A stretch of DNA of 64,000 nt. It comes from Kluyvera genomosp. 3 (GTDB lineage Bacteria > Pseudomonadota > Gammaproteobacteria > Enterobacterales > Enterobacteriaceae). Location of the stretch: NCBI GenBank assembly GCA_002211745.1, contig CP022114.1, positions 4,744,645 to 4,808,644 of the forward strand, read 5' to 3'. A program made the translations under genes and the position numbers. Below, piece after piece: positions 42,056 to 52,829 of this stretch. Under the pieces are notes generated by a model. That model did no database searches, was not told where the DNA came from, and worked only from the letters and a program-made list of their open reading frames with translations. Every line of letters starts with the position of its first letter. The stretch's first letter is position 1.

Positions 42056-43123
42056 TTAGCCTTTCAGACCCAGGCGTTCACCCTGATAGCTGCCGTCCTG
42101 TACCTGCTTCCACCAGCTTTCGTTGGCGAGGTACCACTGCACCGTTTTACGCATACCGCTTTCAAACGTCTCTTCCGGCGTCCAGCCCAGCTCGCGGGCA
42201 ATTTTCGCGGCATCAATCGCGTAGCGTAAATCATGGCCCGGACGATCGGTGACAAAAGTAATCAGGTCATGATAACGCGCAATACCCTGCGGCTTTTGCG
42301 GCACCAGTTCTTCAAGCAGCGCGCAAATCGTCTCGACGACCTCGATATTTTTACGCTCGTTATGACCGCCAATATTGTAGGTTTCGCCAATGCCACCGGT
42401 GGTGGCGACGAGATAGAGCGCGCGGGCGTGGTCATCGACAAACAGCCAGTCGCGAATCTGCTGACCGTTGCCGTACACCGGCAGCGGTTTACCCGCCAGG
42501 GCGTTGAGAATAGTCAGCGGGATCAGTTTTTCCGGGAAGTGGTACGGACCGTAGTTGTTTGAACAGTTAGTGATAAGCGTCGGCAGGCCATAGGTACGCA
42601 GCCAGGCGCGTACCAGATGGTCGCTGCTGGCTTTCGACGCGGAATACGGGCTGCTTGGCGCATACGGCGTGGTTTCGGTAAAGAAATCGTCCGTCGAATG
42701 CAGATCGCCGTACACTTCATCGGTAGAAATATGGTGGAAGCGGAACGCCGCTTTACCCGCATCATCCAGCATGGACCACCAGGCGCGAGCGGCTTCCAGC
42801 AGCGTGTAGGTACCGACAATGTTGGTTTCGATAAACGCCGCCGGTCCATCGATAGAACGGTCAACGTGGCTTTCCGCGGCCAGGTGCATCACCACGTCCG
42901 GGCGATACCGGGCAAACACGCGGTCCAGCGCCGGGCGATCGCAGATATCTACCTGCTCGAAAGCAAAGCGATCATCATCCGCAACCGGCGCTAAAGACGC
43001 CAGGTTACCGGCGTAGGTCAGCTTATCAACGACCACCACGCTGTCCGCGGTGTGGTTAATGATGTGACGTACGACGGCGGAGCCAATAAAGCCCGCGCCG
43101 CCAGTCACCAGAATACGTTTCAA
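42056..43123 (-). CDS. rffG: dTDP-glucose 4,6-dehydratase
   Basis: Extended short-chain dehydrogenase making dTDP-4-keto-6-deoxyglucose. NAD motif TGGAGFIGS; catalytic YxxxK is [10 protein letters not shown], with the DE pair in STDEVYGD. The start is taken as TTG 43121-43123 (reads [10 protein letters not shown]), overlapping the wecC stop as TTGA and giving 355 residues, the E. coli length. A longer upstream reading would run through the end of wecC. Intact. Confidence 0.93.
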   Translation of the reverse strand: MKRILVTGGAGFIGSAVVRHIINHTADSVVVVDKLTYAGNLASLAPVADDDRFAFEQVDICDRPALDRVFARYRPDVVMHLAAESHVDRSIDGPAAFIETNIVGTYTLLEAARAWWSMLDDAGKAAFRFHHISTDEVYGDLHSTDDFFTETTPYAPSSPYSASKASSDHLVRAWLRTYGLPTLITNCSNNYGPYHFPEKLIPLTILNALAGKPLPVYGNGQQIRDWLFVDDHARALYLVATTGGIGETYNIGGHNERKNIEVVETICALLEELVPQKPQGIARYHDLITFVTDRPGHDLRYAIDAAKIARELGWTPEETFESGMRKTVQWYLANESWWKQVQDGSYQGERLGLKG

Positions 43124-44379
43124 CGCCAGACCCTTTGGTATCGACAATAAACTGCTGGGCAATCACGTCGCCGCTGATGGCTTTAAACTGAGCATGGTCG
43201 ACCAGCATCACCAACACATCGGCATCGGCTAACGCCGTCTCTACCGACACCAGCGAGCACAGTCCGTCGAGTTTTTTCGGCAGTTGATGAATATTCGGCT
43301 CCACCACCAGCGTTTCGCCACTGTGCCACTGGGCGATCAGTTCAGCAATTTCCATCGCCGGACTTTCGCGCAGGTCATCAATGTTCGGTTTAAATGCCAG
43401 GCCAAAGCAGGCAATTTTCAATTCGCTGGCGCGTTTGTCGCTGGCGGCCAGGCAGTCGGCGACATTCGCCTTCACCTTGTCGATCACCCAGAACGGTTTA
43501 TGGTCGTTCACTTCACGCGCGGTACGGATCAGACGAGCCTGCTCCGGATTTTGCGCCACGATGAACCACGGGTCGACGGCAATACAGTGCCCGCCCACCC
43601 AGGACCCGGCTGGAGAATGTTGACGCGCGGATGACGATTCGCCAGGCGAATCAATTCCCAGACGTTAATCCCCTGGTCGGCGCAGATCAGCGACAGTTCG
43701 TTAGCAAACGCGATGTTCACGTCGCGGAAGCTGTTTTCCGTCAGCTTACACATCTCGGCGGTGCGGGCGTTGGTCACCACGCATTCGCCTTCGAGGAAAA
43801 TGTTGTACAGCTCGCTGGCGCGCGCGGAGCACACCGGCGTCATGCCGCCAATGACGCGGTCGTTTTTAATCAGTTCGACCATCACCTGCCCCGGCAACAC
43901 GCGTTCCGGGCAGTAGGCAATGTTAATATCCGCCTGCTCGCCAACCTGCTGCGGGAAGGTCAGATCCGGGCGCATCTCAGCCAACCAGCCGGCCATTTGC
44001 TCGGTCGCGCCAACCGGCGAGGTGGACTCGAGGATCACCAGCGCCCCTTTCTTCAGCACCGGCGCAATGGAACGCGCTGCCGCTTCGACATAAATCATAT
44101 CCGGCTCGTGATCGCCTTTAAACGGCGTCGGCACGGCAATCAGGTAAGCGTCGGCCGCTTCTGGCGTGGTGGTGGCGCGCAGATAGCCATCCGCCACCGC
44201 GGTTTTCACCACCCTGTCGAGATCGGGTTCGACAATATGAATTTCACCGCGGTTGATGGTATCCACCGCGTGTTGATTGATATCGACGCCCACAACCTGC
44301 TTTTGCCGGGAAGCAAACGCCGCCGCTGTAGGAAGGCCGATATAGCCAGACCGATCACCGAGAGGGTTGAGAAACTCAT
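43120..44379 (-). CDS. wecC: UDP-N-acetyl-D-mannosamine dehydrogenase
   Basis: NAD-dependent four-electron oxidation of UDP-ManNAc to UDP-ManNAcA. UDP-glucose/GDP-mannose dehydrogenase family; the catalytic Cys lies in [18 protein letters not shown] and NAD-binding GLGYIGLP at the N-terminus after repair. Start [12 protein letters not shown] (ATG 44377-44379). Bases are missing near 44346, 43599 (GPGVGGHCIA) and 43132 (DTKGVWR end). Repaired length is 420 residues as in E. coli. Confidence 0.95.
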
Positions 44380-45504
44380 AACGTTACCTGATTATTTTTT
44401 AATGCTGCCAAAATACGTTCGCATGCCCGGCCATCCCGTAAGGGTTATGGCCCGGCTCATCCTTTGATATTCTTCGTCATCGCGCAGCAGGCGCGTAACT
44501 TCATCCACAATGCGTTGGCTATCCGTTCCCACCAGGCGGACCGTGCCGGCATCGATGGCTTCCGGACGCTCAGTGGTTTCACGCATCACCAGTACGGGTT
44601 TGCCCAGCGACGGCGCCTCTTCCTGAATGCCGCCCGAATCGGTGAGAATCAGCCATGCATGATTCATCAACCAGACAAACGGCAGGTAGTCCTGCGGTTC
44701 AATCAATATGACGCTATCGATGTGCCCCAGAATCCGATTGACCGGTTCGCTGACATTCGGATTGAGGTGCACCGGATACACAATCTGCACATCCGGGTTA
44801 TCCGCGGCAATTTTGGCCAGCGCATGACAAATATGTTCAAAGCCCTGACCAAAACTCTCGCGACGGTGCCCTGTGACCAGAATCGTCTTTTTGCCATTGC
44901 TGAGGAACGGATAACGCTGCGCCATATCGCTACGCAGCGCGGTATCGCTCAGTACCCGATCGCGTACCCAGAACAGCGCGTCAATCACCGTGTTGCCGGT
45001 GACGAAAATGCGCTTATCCGGCAGATTCTCCCGCAGCAGATTCTGCCGCGAGTTTTCGGTCGGCGCGAAATGATACATCGCCAGGTGCCCGGTGAGCGTG
45101 CGATTCGCTTCTTCCGGCCACGGCGAATAGAGATCGCCCGTGCGCAGCCCCGCTTCCACATGACCAACGGGAATGCGCTGATAAAATGCCGCCAGGCTTG
45201 CCGCGGCGGTCGTTGTCGTGTCGCCATGCACCAGCACAACGTCTGGTTTAAACGACTCCAGAACAGGCTTCAACCCCTGCAGAATGCGGCAGGTTATTTC
45301 GGTTAAACCCTGTCCTGGACTCATGATGTTGAGGTCATAGTCCGGAACAATGGAGAAGAGGTTTAGCACCTGATCAAGCATTTCCCTATGCTGTGCGGTG
45401 ACGCATACTTTTGCCTCAAAATGAGGATCCTTTGCTAGCGCATGAACCAGAGGCGCCATTTTGATCGCCTCCGGACGTGTGCCAAATACAGTCAGAACTT
45501 TCAC
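44376..45504 (-). CDS. wecB: UDP-GlcNAc 2-epimerase
   Basis: Non-hydrolysing epimerase producing UDP-ManNAc for ECA. Motifs [30 protein letters not shown] and [10 protein letters not shown] are all present. Two bases are missing near 44449 (MSRAHNPYG) and 44436 (GDGRACERI), so the last ~20 codons are shifted. Repaired length is 376 residues (E. coli 376) and the stop overlaps the wecC ATG (ATGA). Confidence 0.96.
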
Positions 45505-45560
45505 ATCGATTCTCTTCTATAGATGAACCAGGCCCATCGCCCTTCACCATTGATGGGTAT

Positions 45561-46606
45561 TTACTGCGTGCGACGACGCGCCAGTGCCACCCCCGCACCC
45601 ACCAATGCGCCGACAATACCCCACATCACCATCAGGAATACTCGGCGCGGGCTGGTGCGTTTTACCGGCTCCTCCGGTGTGCGCAAATACCGATAAGTCT
45701 GAAAACTCTTTGCCAGCGTCGGCCCCACGTTGAGGGTCGTCAGCATAGCGCGCGCCTGGTCGTAATCCAGATCGAAGGTCGGCCCAACGGCCTGCAGGTT
45801 TTCCAGTCGTGCCTGCAGCATCGGACGTCCCAGTAAAGAAAGCTCGGAATCCGGGAGCTCATCGGCCGGTACATCCGTGACGCTACGGGTAATATTGTTC
45901 TGCTGCGCAATTTTCAGCGCGGCTTCAATGCTGTGCAGACGGCGATTGAAAATCGCCTGAGCCACCTCTTCCTGACGCTTCACCTGCGCTTTCACCTGAA
46001 TGGTTCGCGCGGCCCACGCGCCTTTCAGCTCGTCATTCAGATGCCCGCGGCACGTTCGCTGGCAAACGCCACGTACTGGCGCAGCAGGTTATTGGCGTCC
46101 TGCGCGGTTTCTGCGCTCAGCGTGACGCTGTCGCTCACGTTTTTTTGCGCATCGCCAGGGATGAACTGAATGTCGTTAATCAGGTCATCAAGCTGGGCGG
46201 CATCAGCGCGGGAATTGCCCACCATCCGCTGCTTGTAGTAGTCCGTCTGCGACCAGAAATCACGACGGGTATCCCAGGAGGCGAGCTGCATAACGAACTC
46301 TTTGTAAACTTCATCCATCACCGACGGCGGCGTCGTGGTGGTTGGGTTAACCTTCACATCCAGATTGCGCAGGAATTGCTGCTGCGAGTAATAGCCGCCT
46401 AGCATGTTGACCGTTGGCCGGTCGGTGATCGCCGTGGTGCTCCATTCCTGTCGGGCAAAAAAGGTATAAATCAGCACCACAGCGGCAAATAGCACCGCAA
46501 GGCCGATAATCCAGTGTTTCCCCGACCACAACGCGCGAAACAGGCCACGAATATCCAGTTCATTCTCCGCACTTGATAACTGTGCTTCCGGTAATGGTTG
46601 TGTCAT
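45561..46606 (-). CDS. wzzE: ECA chain-length regulator WzzE
   Basis: Polysaccharide co-polymerase with an N-terminal helix (around residues 32-52, IIGLAVLFAAVVLIYTFF), a large periplasmic domain and a C-terminal helix after the Pro-rich TPEEPVKRTSPRR. One base is missing near 46045 (ERAAGHLNDELKG). Repaired length is 348 residues as in E. coli. The arrangement wecA-wzzE-wecB is standard. Confidence 0.95.
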
Positions 46607-46619
46607 TACTACCCCAGTT

Positions 46620-47720
46620 TTACTTGGTTAATTTTGGATTTTTTTCACTGTTCCGACGCATTCTGCGCTTCATGCGTTTAATAAAACGCGCCACTTTCCA
46701 TGCCCGCTTGATGCAGTAACCGTAGAGGCCAAAAGCCATCAGGAACAAAATCAGCATGACCCATTCAGGCACAACGCGAGTGTATTCGGCAGCCACACCA
46801 ATGCCCGCCAGCAACGCGGCGGCAACCGTAATCAACACCAGCGCCTGACGAGAGGTGAAGCCCGCACGCATGATCAGATGGTGAATATGCTGACGGTCAG
46901 CCGAGAACGGGCTCATGCCCTTACGCAGACGGCGATACATAATCGCCACCATGTCCATAAGCGGAATGGCGACAATCCACAGCGCGGTGACCGGACTAAT
47001 CGGGTGATGTGTACCCTGGGTGGTTTCCAGCAGGATCCAGATAACGGTGAAGCCAATCAGCGTACTGCCGGCATCCCCATAAAGACTTTATAGCGACGCC
47101 CCAGCACGCCCAGGTTGAGCATAATGTATGGCAGGATGGCGGCAATCATGGCAAAGCACCACATGGCGAGACTGGTCTGCCCGTCAAACCACAGAATCAG
47201 ACCAATGGCACCGAAGCTGACGCTCGACAGGCCGCCAAGCAGGCCATCGATACCGTCCACCATATTGAAAGCATTGATGATGGCCCAGACGGCAAACAAG
47301 GTCAGGAAGAAGCCAAACGGACCGAGCACCAGCTCCCACGAGCCGAAGATATAGCCGAGGCTGCGCAGGTACAGCCCTCCGACGCTCATCATCACAATAC
47401 CAATCAGCGCCTGAATGATTGCGCGAATTTTAACGCTGATGTCATAACGGTCATCGAGTGCGCCGACCAGCACGAGTACGCCAGCACAGGCCAGATAAAG
47501 GGAAGCATGCGGGATGTAGTAATTGGCGATCGCAAAAGTGAGGCAAATACCGGCGTATACAGAGATGCCGCCACAAGCGGGATAACCCCTGGTGACGTTT
47601 ACGAAAATTAGGTCTGTCCACCAACCCGATCTTTTTAGCCACCCGGCGGGCGAAAAAAAGAAATACGGTGGTGAACAAAAAAATACTGATCAGGTCAGTA
47701 CCGACGGCCAGTAAACTCAC
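46620..47720 (-). CDS. wecA: Undecaprenyl-phosphate GlcNAc-1-phosphate transferase
   Basis: Starts ECA (and many O-antigens) by placing GlcNAc-1-P on undecaprenyl phosphate; inhibited by tunicamycin. Polytopic, with Mg-binding GALDDRYDISVK and NMVDGIDGL and the HIHH motif in DRQHIHHLIMR. Start is GTG 47718-47720. Bases are missing near 47582 and 47571 (GLIPLVGGISVY) and 47076 (VFMGDAGSTLIGF). Repaired length is 367 residues, the E. coli length. First gene of the ECA operon. Confidence 0.95.
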
Positions 47721-47914
47721 AATTTATACTCGCTGCGAATATTAGTAGCGAAAGTATACCCACGATAACTACTCATCAGAAGAGGAAGCCTGATGAATAT
47801 TGGGGAAACTCGCCTGATTTATAACCAATTTTACAAACTAGCTATTATTGTAGCCGTAAACCGCAATTGTCCGCGAAAAAAAAGCGGAACCCCATCGGCG
47901 AAACTCCTAAAAAC

Positions 47915-47944
47915 AAAAACGCCACACAATTGTGTGGCGTTTTT
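47915..47944 (-). terminator. Terminator of rho
   Basis: CGCCACACAATTGTGTGGCG (47920-47939) is a perfect palindrome with A-rich DNA on the left and T-rich on the right, so it can act in both directions. It lies 22 bp after the rho stop and separates rho from wecA; the 195-bp gap up to wecA should hold the ECA promoter, which I could not locate with confidence. Confidence 0.8.
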
Positions 47945-47961
47945 CAGCGAAAAACCGTGTT

Positions 47962-49220
47962 TTACGAACGTTTCATCATGTCGAAGAAATCGTCGTTGGT
48001 CTTGGTCATGGCCAGCTTGTTAATGAGGAATTCCATCGCGTCGATTTCACCCATCGGATGGATGATTTTGCGCAGGATCCACATTTTCTGCAGCTCTTCA
48101 GGCGTGGTGAGCAGCTCTTCTTTACGGGTACCGGAACGGTTGTAGTCGATAGCCGGGAAGACGCGTTTTTCCGCAATCTTACGAGAGAGATGCAGTTCCA
48201 TGTTGCCGGTACCTTTAAACTCTTCGTAGATAACTTCATCCATTTTAGAGCCGGTATCGATAAGCGCAGTGGCGATGATGGTCAGGCTGCCGCCCTCTTC
48301 CACGTTACGCGCCGCGCCGAAGAAACGCTTCGGACGATGCAGGGCGTTGGCATCCACACCACCGGTCAGGACTTTGCCAGAAGCCGGAACCACGGTGTTG
48401 TAGGCACGCGCCAGACGAGTGATGGAGTCGAGCAGGATGATCACGTCTTTCTTGTGTTCTACCAGACGTTTCGCCTTCTCGATAACCATTTCAGCTACCT
48501 GAACGTGGCGAGATGCCGGTTCGTCAAAGGTAGAAGCAACCACTTCACCTTTCACCAGACGCTGCATCTCGGTCACTTCTTCCGGACGTTCGTCAATCAG
48601 CAGCACCATCAGCACGCAGTCCGGGTGATTGTAGGCAATGCTCTGCGCGATGTTCTGCAGCAGCATGGTTTTACCGGCTTTCGGCGGCGCCACAATCAGA
48701 CCACGCTGGCCGCGACCGATCGGCGATGCCAGATCCAGTACGCGAGCCGTTAAGTCTTCGGTAGAACCGTTACCACGTTCCATACGCAGACGGGAGTTTG
48801 CGTGCAGCGGGGTTAAGTTCTCGAACAGGATCTTGTTGCGCGAGTTTTCCGGCTTGTCGTAGTTAACTTCGTTAACTTTCAACAGCGCAAAGTAACGCTC
48901 ACCCTCTTTCGGAGGACGAATCTTACCAGAGATGGTGTCACCAGTGCGGAGGTTGAAACGGCGGATTTGGCTGGGGAAACGTAGATATCATCAGGGCCGG
49001 CGAGGTAGGAGCTGTCTGCGGAGCGGAGGAAACCAAATCCATCCTGCAGTATCTCCAGCACACCGTCGCCAAAGATATCTTCGCCACTCTTCGCGTGCTG
49101 CTTCAGGATGGCGAAAATGATGTCCTGCTTGCGCATACGAGCCTGGTTTTCCAGACCCATATTTTCGCCGAGAGTGATCAGCTCAGAAACCGGCGTGTTC
49201 TTTAATTCGGTAAGATTCAT
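47962..49220 (-). CDS. rho: Transcription termination factor Rho
   Basis: Hexameric RNA-dependent ATPase/helicase. N-terminal RNA-binding domain (GFGFLRS, then [11 protein letters not shown]), Walker A is APPKAGKT, and the P-/Q-loop region and [12 protein letters not shown] are present. Ends DFFDMMKRS. One base is missing near 48974 ([15 protein letters not shown]). Repaired length is 419 residues, exactly E. coli. Rho is essential, so the break must be a sequence error. Confidence 0.97.
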
Positions 49221-49495
49221 AATGGTGTGGGTTCTTAAACTCGGGGTAAATCTCGAACTTAATTTGTGAATGGTATGGCAGGGTCATCCGTGCCTGTTTA
49301 CGGCCATCAACTCATGTCTGTTCGCTGCCTGGTCACAGGAAAGTACGCAGAACTGAAACGACAAGACGGAAAGAGTGACAAGCCTGGAATTTTTCAACCT
49401 CTGACGTGGCTAAATGCGACGGAGGTTTGGGTCAAACAAGATTCAAACAAGGTATGTTTAAAACGAAGTCAAACTTAACTTAGCACGACTAAAGC
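49221..49495 (-). other. rho leader region with decayed rhoL frame
   Basis: 275 bp between the trxA terminator and rho. At 49307-49405 the minus strand matches the E. coli leader ORF rhoL at protein level over PSCRFSSAY.PVTRQR.DMS, but the codon aligned with its ATG is GTC and an in-frame TGA replaces a Glu codon three codons later. The leader DNA is therefore conserved without the reading frame, which fits a role as the Rho-binding RNA used in autoregulation. Confidence 0.55.
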
Positions 49496-49539
49496 CGGGC
49501 GTCCAGAGTTCCGCTCAATTTAAGAACACAGGACGCCCG
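49496..49539 (-). terminator. Hairpin after trxA
   Basis: CGGGCGTCC (49496-49504) pairs with GGACGCCCG (49531-49539), 9 bp with a 26-base loop, 11 bp after the trxA stop. It lacks a T-run on the minus strand, so read-through into rho is possible. Confidence 0.5.
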
Positions 49540-49550
49540 AGTCGAATTGC

Positions 49551-49880
49551 TTACGCCAGGTTAGCGTCGAGGAACTCTTTGAGCTGGCCTTTAGACAGCG
49601 CGCCAACTTTGGTTGCAGCCACTTCGCCGTTCTTGAACAGCAGCAGCGTAGGGATACCGCGGATGCCATACTTCGGTGCAGTGCCCGGGTTCTGATCGAT
49701 GTTCAGTTTGGCAACGGTCAGTTTACCCTGATACTCATCGGCGATTTCATCCAAAATCGGGGCGATCATTTTGCACGGACCACACCACTCTGCCCAGAAA
49801 TCGACGAGGGTCAGCCCGTCAGCTTTGAGTACGTCCGTGTCAAAACTGTCGTCAGTCAGGTGAATAATTTTATCGCTCAT
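49551..49880 (-). CDS. trxA: Thioredoxin 1
   Basis: Small cytoplasmic disulfide reductase, 109 residues, intact. Active site [11 protein letters not shown] at residues ~28-38 and the cis-proline in RGIPTLLLF. Start [14 protein letters not shown] (ATG 49878-49880). Divergent from rhlB across a 143-bp promoter gap; upstream of rho as in E. coli. Confidence 0.98.
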   Translation of the reverse strand: MSDKIIHLTDDSFDTDVLKADGLTLVDFWAEWCGPCKMIAPILDEIADEYQGKLTVAKLNIDQNPGTAPKYGIRGIPTLLLFKNGEVAATKVGALSKGQLKEFLDANLA

Positions 49881-50023
49881 ATTTAACTCCACAGGAATAA
49901 GCCTGGTGTGTTGGTGTAGCATTAACCAACGAGGTGTTGATGTTGACTTCGCCAACAAAGGTTGACGTTATTTCACCGGATACGCTTTCTTAATGCAATA
50001 GTAAGCTGATATTCTACCACACT

Positions 50024-51287
50024 ATGAGCAAAACACATTTAACTGAACAGAAGTTTTCCGACTTCGCCCTGCACCCTAAAGTGGTTGAAGCCCTTGAAAC
50101 TAAAGGGTTTTATAATTGCACGCCCATTCAGGCGCTGGCTTTGCCGCTGACGCTTGCTGGACGTGATGTGGCTGGACAGGCGCAAACCGGTACCGGAAAA
50201 ACGATGGCGTTCCTGACGTCAACGTTTCATTATCTTCTTTCTCACCGGCAGTTGCTGACCGCCAGGTGAACCAACCGCGCGCGTTAATTATGGCGCCGAC
50301 CCGTGAGCTGGCGGTACAGATTCACGCTGACGCAGAGCCGCTGGCTCAGGCCACCGGTCTGAAGCTGGGCCTGGCCTACGGCGGTGACGGCTATGACAAA
50401 CAGCTGAAAGTGCTGGAGAGCGGCGTCGATATTCTGATCGGCACCACCGGCCGTCTCATTGATTATGCAAAACAGAACCATATTAATCTGGGCGCGATCC
50501 AGGTCGTGGTGCTGGACGAAGCCGATCGTATGTACGATCTCGGCTTTATTAAAGATATCCGTTGGCTGTTCCGCCGCATGCCGCCGGCCAACCAGCGTCT
50601 GAACATGCTGTTCTCCGCCACCCTTTCTTACCGCGTACGCGAACTGGCGTTCGAGCAAATGAACAACGCCGAATATGTGGAAGTGGAGCCAGAGCAGAAA
50701 ACGGGCCATCGCATTAAAGAAGAGCTTTTCTATCCTTCCAATGAAGAAAAAATGCGTTTACTGCAAACGCTGCTGGAAGAAGAATGGCCCGATCGCGCGA
50801 TTATCTTCGCCAACACCAAGCACCGCTGTGAAGACATCTGGGCCACCTGGCTGCCGATGGTCATCGCGTCGGCCTGCTGACCGGTGACGTGGCGCAGAAA
50901 AAACGTCTGCGTATTCTGGAAGATTTCACCCGTGGCGATCTCGACATTCTTGTCGCGACCGACGTTGCGGCGCGCGGCCTGCACATTCCTGCTGTGACGC
51001 ACGTCTTTAACTATGACCTGCCAGACGACTGTGAAGACTACGTACACCGCATCGGTCGTACCGGTCGCGCAGGCGCAAGCGGCCACTCAATTAGCCTCGC
51101 CTGTGAAGAGTATGCACTGAACTTGCCGGCCATTGAGACCTACACGGGTCACTCGATTCCGGTCAGTAAGTACAACCCGGATGCCTTGTTAACCGACCTG
51201 CCGAAGCCGCTGCGTCTGACGCGCGTTCGCCAGGGTAACGGTCCGCGTCGTTCGGGCGCGCCACGTAATCGTCGTCGTTCAGGTTAA
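50024..51287 (+). CDS. rhlB: DEAD-box RNA helicase RhlB
   Basis: RNA-unwinding subunit of the RNA degradosome. Q motif [10 protein letters not shown], Walker [13 protein letters not shown] box [10 protein letters not shown], motif III FSATLS, and motif [12 protein letters not shown] are visible. The basic Arg-rich tail ends NRRRSG. Bases are missing near 50245 ([12 protein letters not shown]) and 50841 ([13 protein letters not shown]). Repaired length is 421 residues, as in E. coli. gppA follows after 7 bp. Confidence 0.97.
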
Positions 51288-51294
51288 ATAAGTT

Positions 51295-52776
51295 ATGCTC
51301 ACTACCACCTCGCTGTACGCAGCCATTGATCTCGGTTCCAATAGTTTTCATATGCTGATTGTGCGCGAGGTGGCGGGTAGCATCCAGACGCTCACCCGTA
51401 TCAAGCGTAAAGTGCGTCTGGCCGCCGGGCTGAGCCAGGACAACATCCTGTCGACGGAAGCCATGGAACGAGGCTGGCAGTGCCTGCGTCTGTTCGCCGA
51501 GCGATTACAAGATATTCCCCCACGCAAATCCGCATCGTGGCAACCGCAACGCTGCGTCTTGCCGTGAATGCCGACGTCTTTATCGCCAAAGCCCAGGAGA
51601 TCCTCGGCTGTCCGGTGCAGGTTATCCGCGGCGAAGAAGAAGCACGTCTGATTTATCAGGGCGTCGCGCACACCACTGGCGGCGACGATCGTCGTTTAGT
51701 GGTCGATATCGGCGGCGCCAGTACTGAACTGGTGACCGGCACCGGTGCGCAAACTACCTCGTTGTTCAGCCTGTCGATGGGCTGCGTGACCTGGCTGGAG
51801 CGCTACTTCACCGACCGTAATCTGGCGCAGGAACATTTCGACGAAGCGGAACGTGCCGCCGTGAAGTGTTAAAGCCGGTCGCGGATGAACTGCGTCACCA
51901 CGGCTGGAAAGTCTGTGTCGGCGCATCCGGCACGGTTCAGGCGTTGCAGGAAATCATGATGGCGCAGGGGATGGATGAGCGCATTACCCTTGCCAAGCTT
52001 CAGCAGCTTAAACAGCGCGCCATTCAGTGTGGTCGCCTGGAAGAGCTGGAAATTGAAGGGCTGACGCTGGAGCGCGCGCTGGTTTTCCCGAGCGGGCTGG
52101 CGATCCTGATCGCAATTTTTACCGAACTGAACATCCAGTGCATGACGCTGGCCGGCGGCGCGCTGCGCGAAGGGTTGGTTTACGGTATGCTGCATCTGGC
52201 GGTCGATGAAGATATTCGCAGCCGCACGCTGCGCAATATTCAGCGCCGTTTTATGGTCGACACAGAGCAGGCGAACCGCGTCGCACAGCTGGCGGATAAC
52301 TTTGTCGATCAGGTTGCTAACAGCTGGGAACTGGAGCCATTAAGCCGCGAACTGCTGCTAAGCGCCTGCGCGCTGCATGAAATCGGGCTCAGCGTTGACT
52401 TCAAGCAAGCACCGCAGCACGCAGCCTATCTGGTGCGTAACCTCGATCTACCGGGTTTTACCCCCGCACAGAAAAAGCTGCTCGCCACCCTGCTGTTAAA
52501 CCAGACCAACACCGTCAATTTGCCTACGCTGCATCAGCAGAACGCCGTACCGCCGCGCGTAGCCGAGCATCTTTGCCGCCTGCTACGCCTGGCGATTCTG
52601 TTTGCCAGCCGCCGCCGCGACGATCTCCTGCCGCGATTACGCTGGTTGCCGAAGGTGAAAACCTGACGCTGACGTTGCCGGAAGGCTGGCTTGCGCACCA
52701 CCCTCTGGGCCGCGAAATGGTCGATCAGGAGTGCCAGTGGCAAAGCTATATTCACTGGCCGCTGGAAGTCCGCTAA
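51295..52776 (+). CDS. gppA: Guanosine-pentaphosphate phosphohydrolase
   Basis: Converts pppGpp to ppGpp and has exopolyphosphatase activity. Ppx/GppA actin-like ATPase fold with phosphate loops [11 protein letters not shown] and [11 protein letters not shown]. Bases are missing near 51528 ([13 protein letters not shown]), 51860 ([12 protein letters not shown]) and 52633 (before [12 protein letters not shown]). Repaired length is 494 residues, the E. coli length. Probably co-transcribed with rhlB. Confidence 0.95.
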
Positions 52777-52789
52777 ACCTCATCGGGTT

Positions 52790-52815
52790 GCCGGATGACG
52801 CTGCGCTTATCCGGC
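52790..52815. repeat. REP-type palindrome between gppA and rep
   Basis: GCCGGATGACGCTGCGCTTA followed by TCCGGC: outer GCCGGAT/ATCCGGC arms at 52790-52796 and 52809-52815. Located in the 53-bp gap between convergent genes. Confidence 0.75.
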
Positions 52816-52829
52816 CTACCATGACTCAG

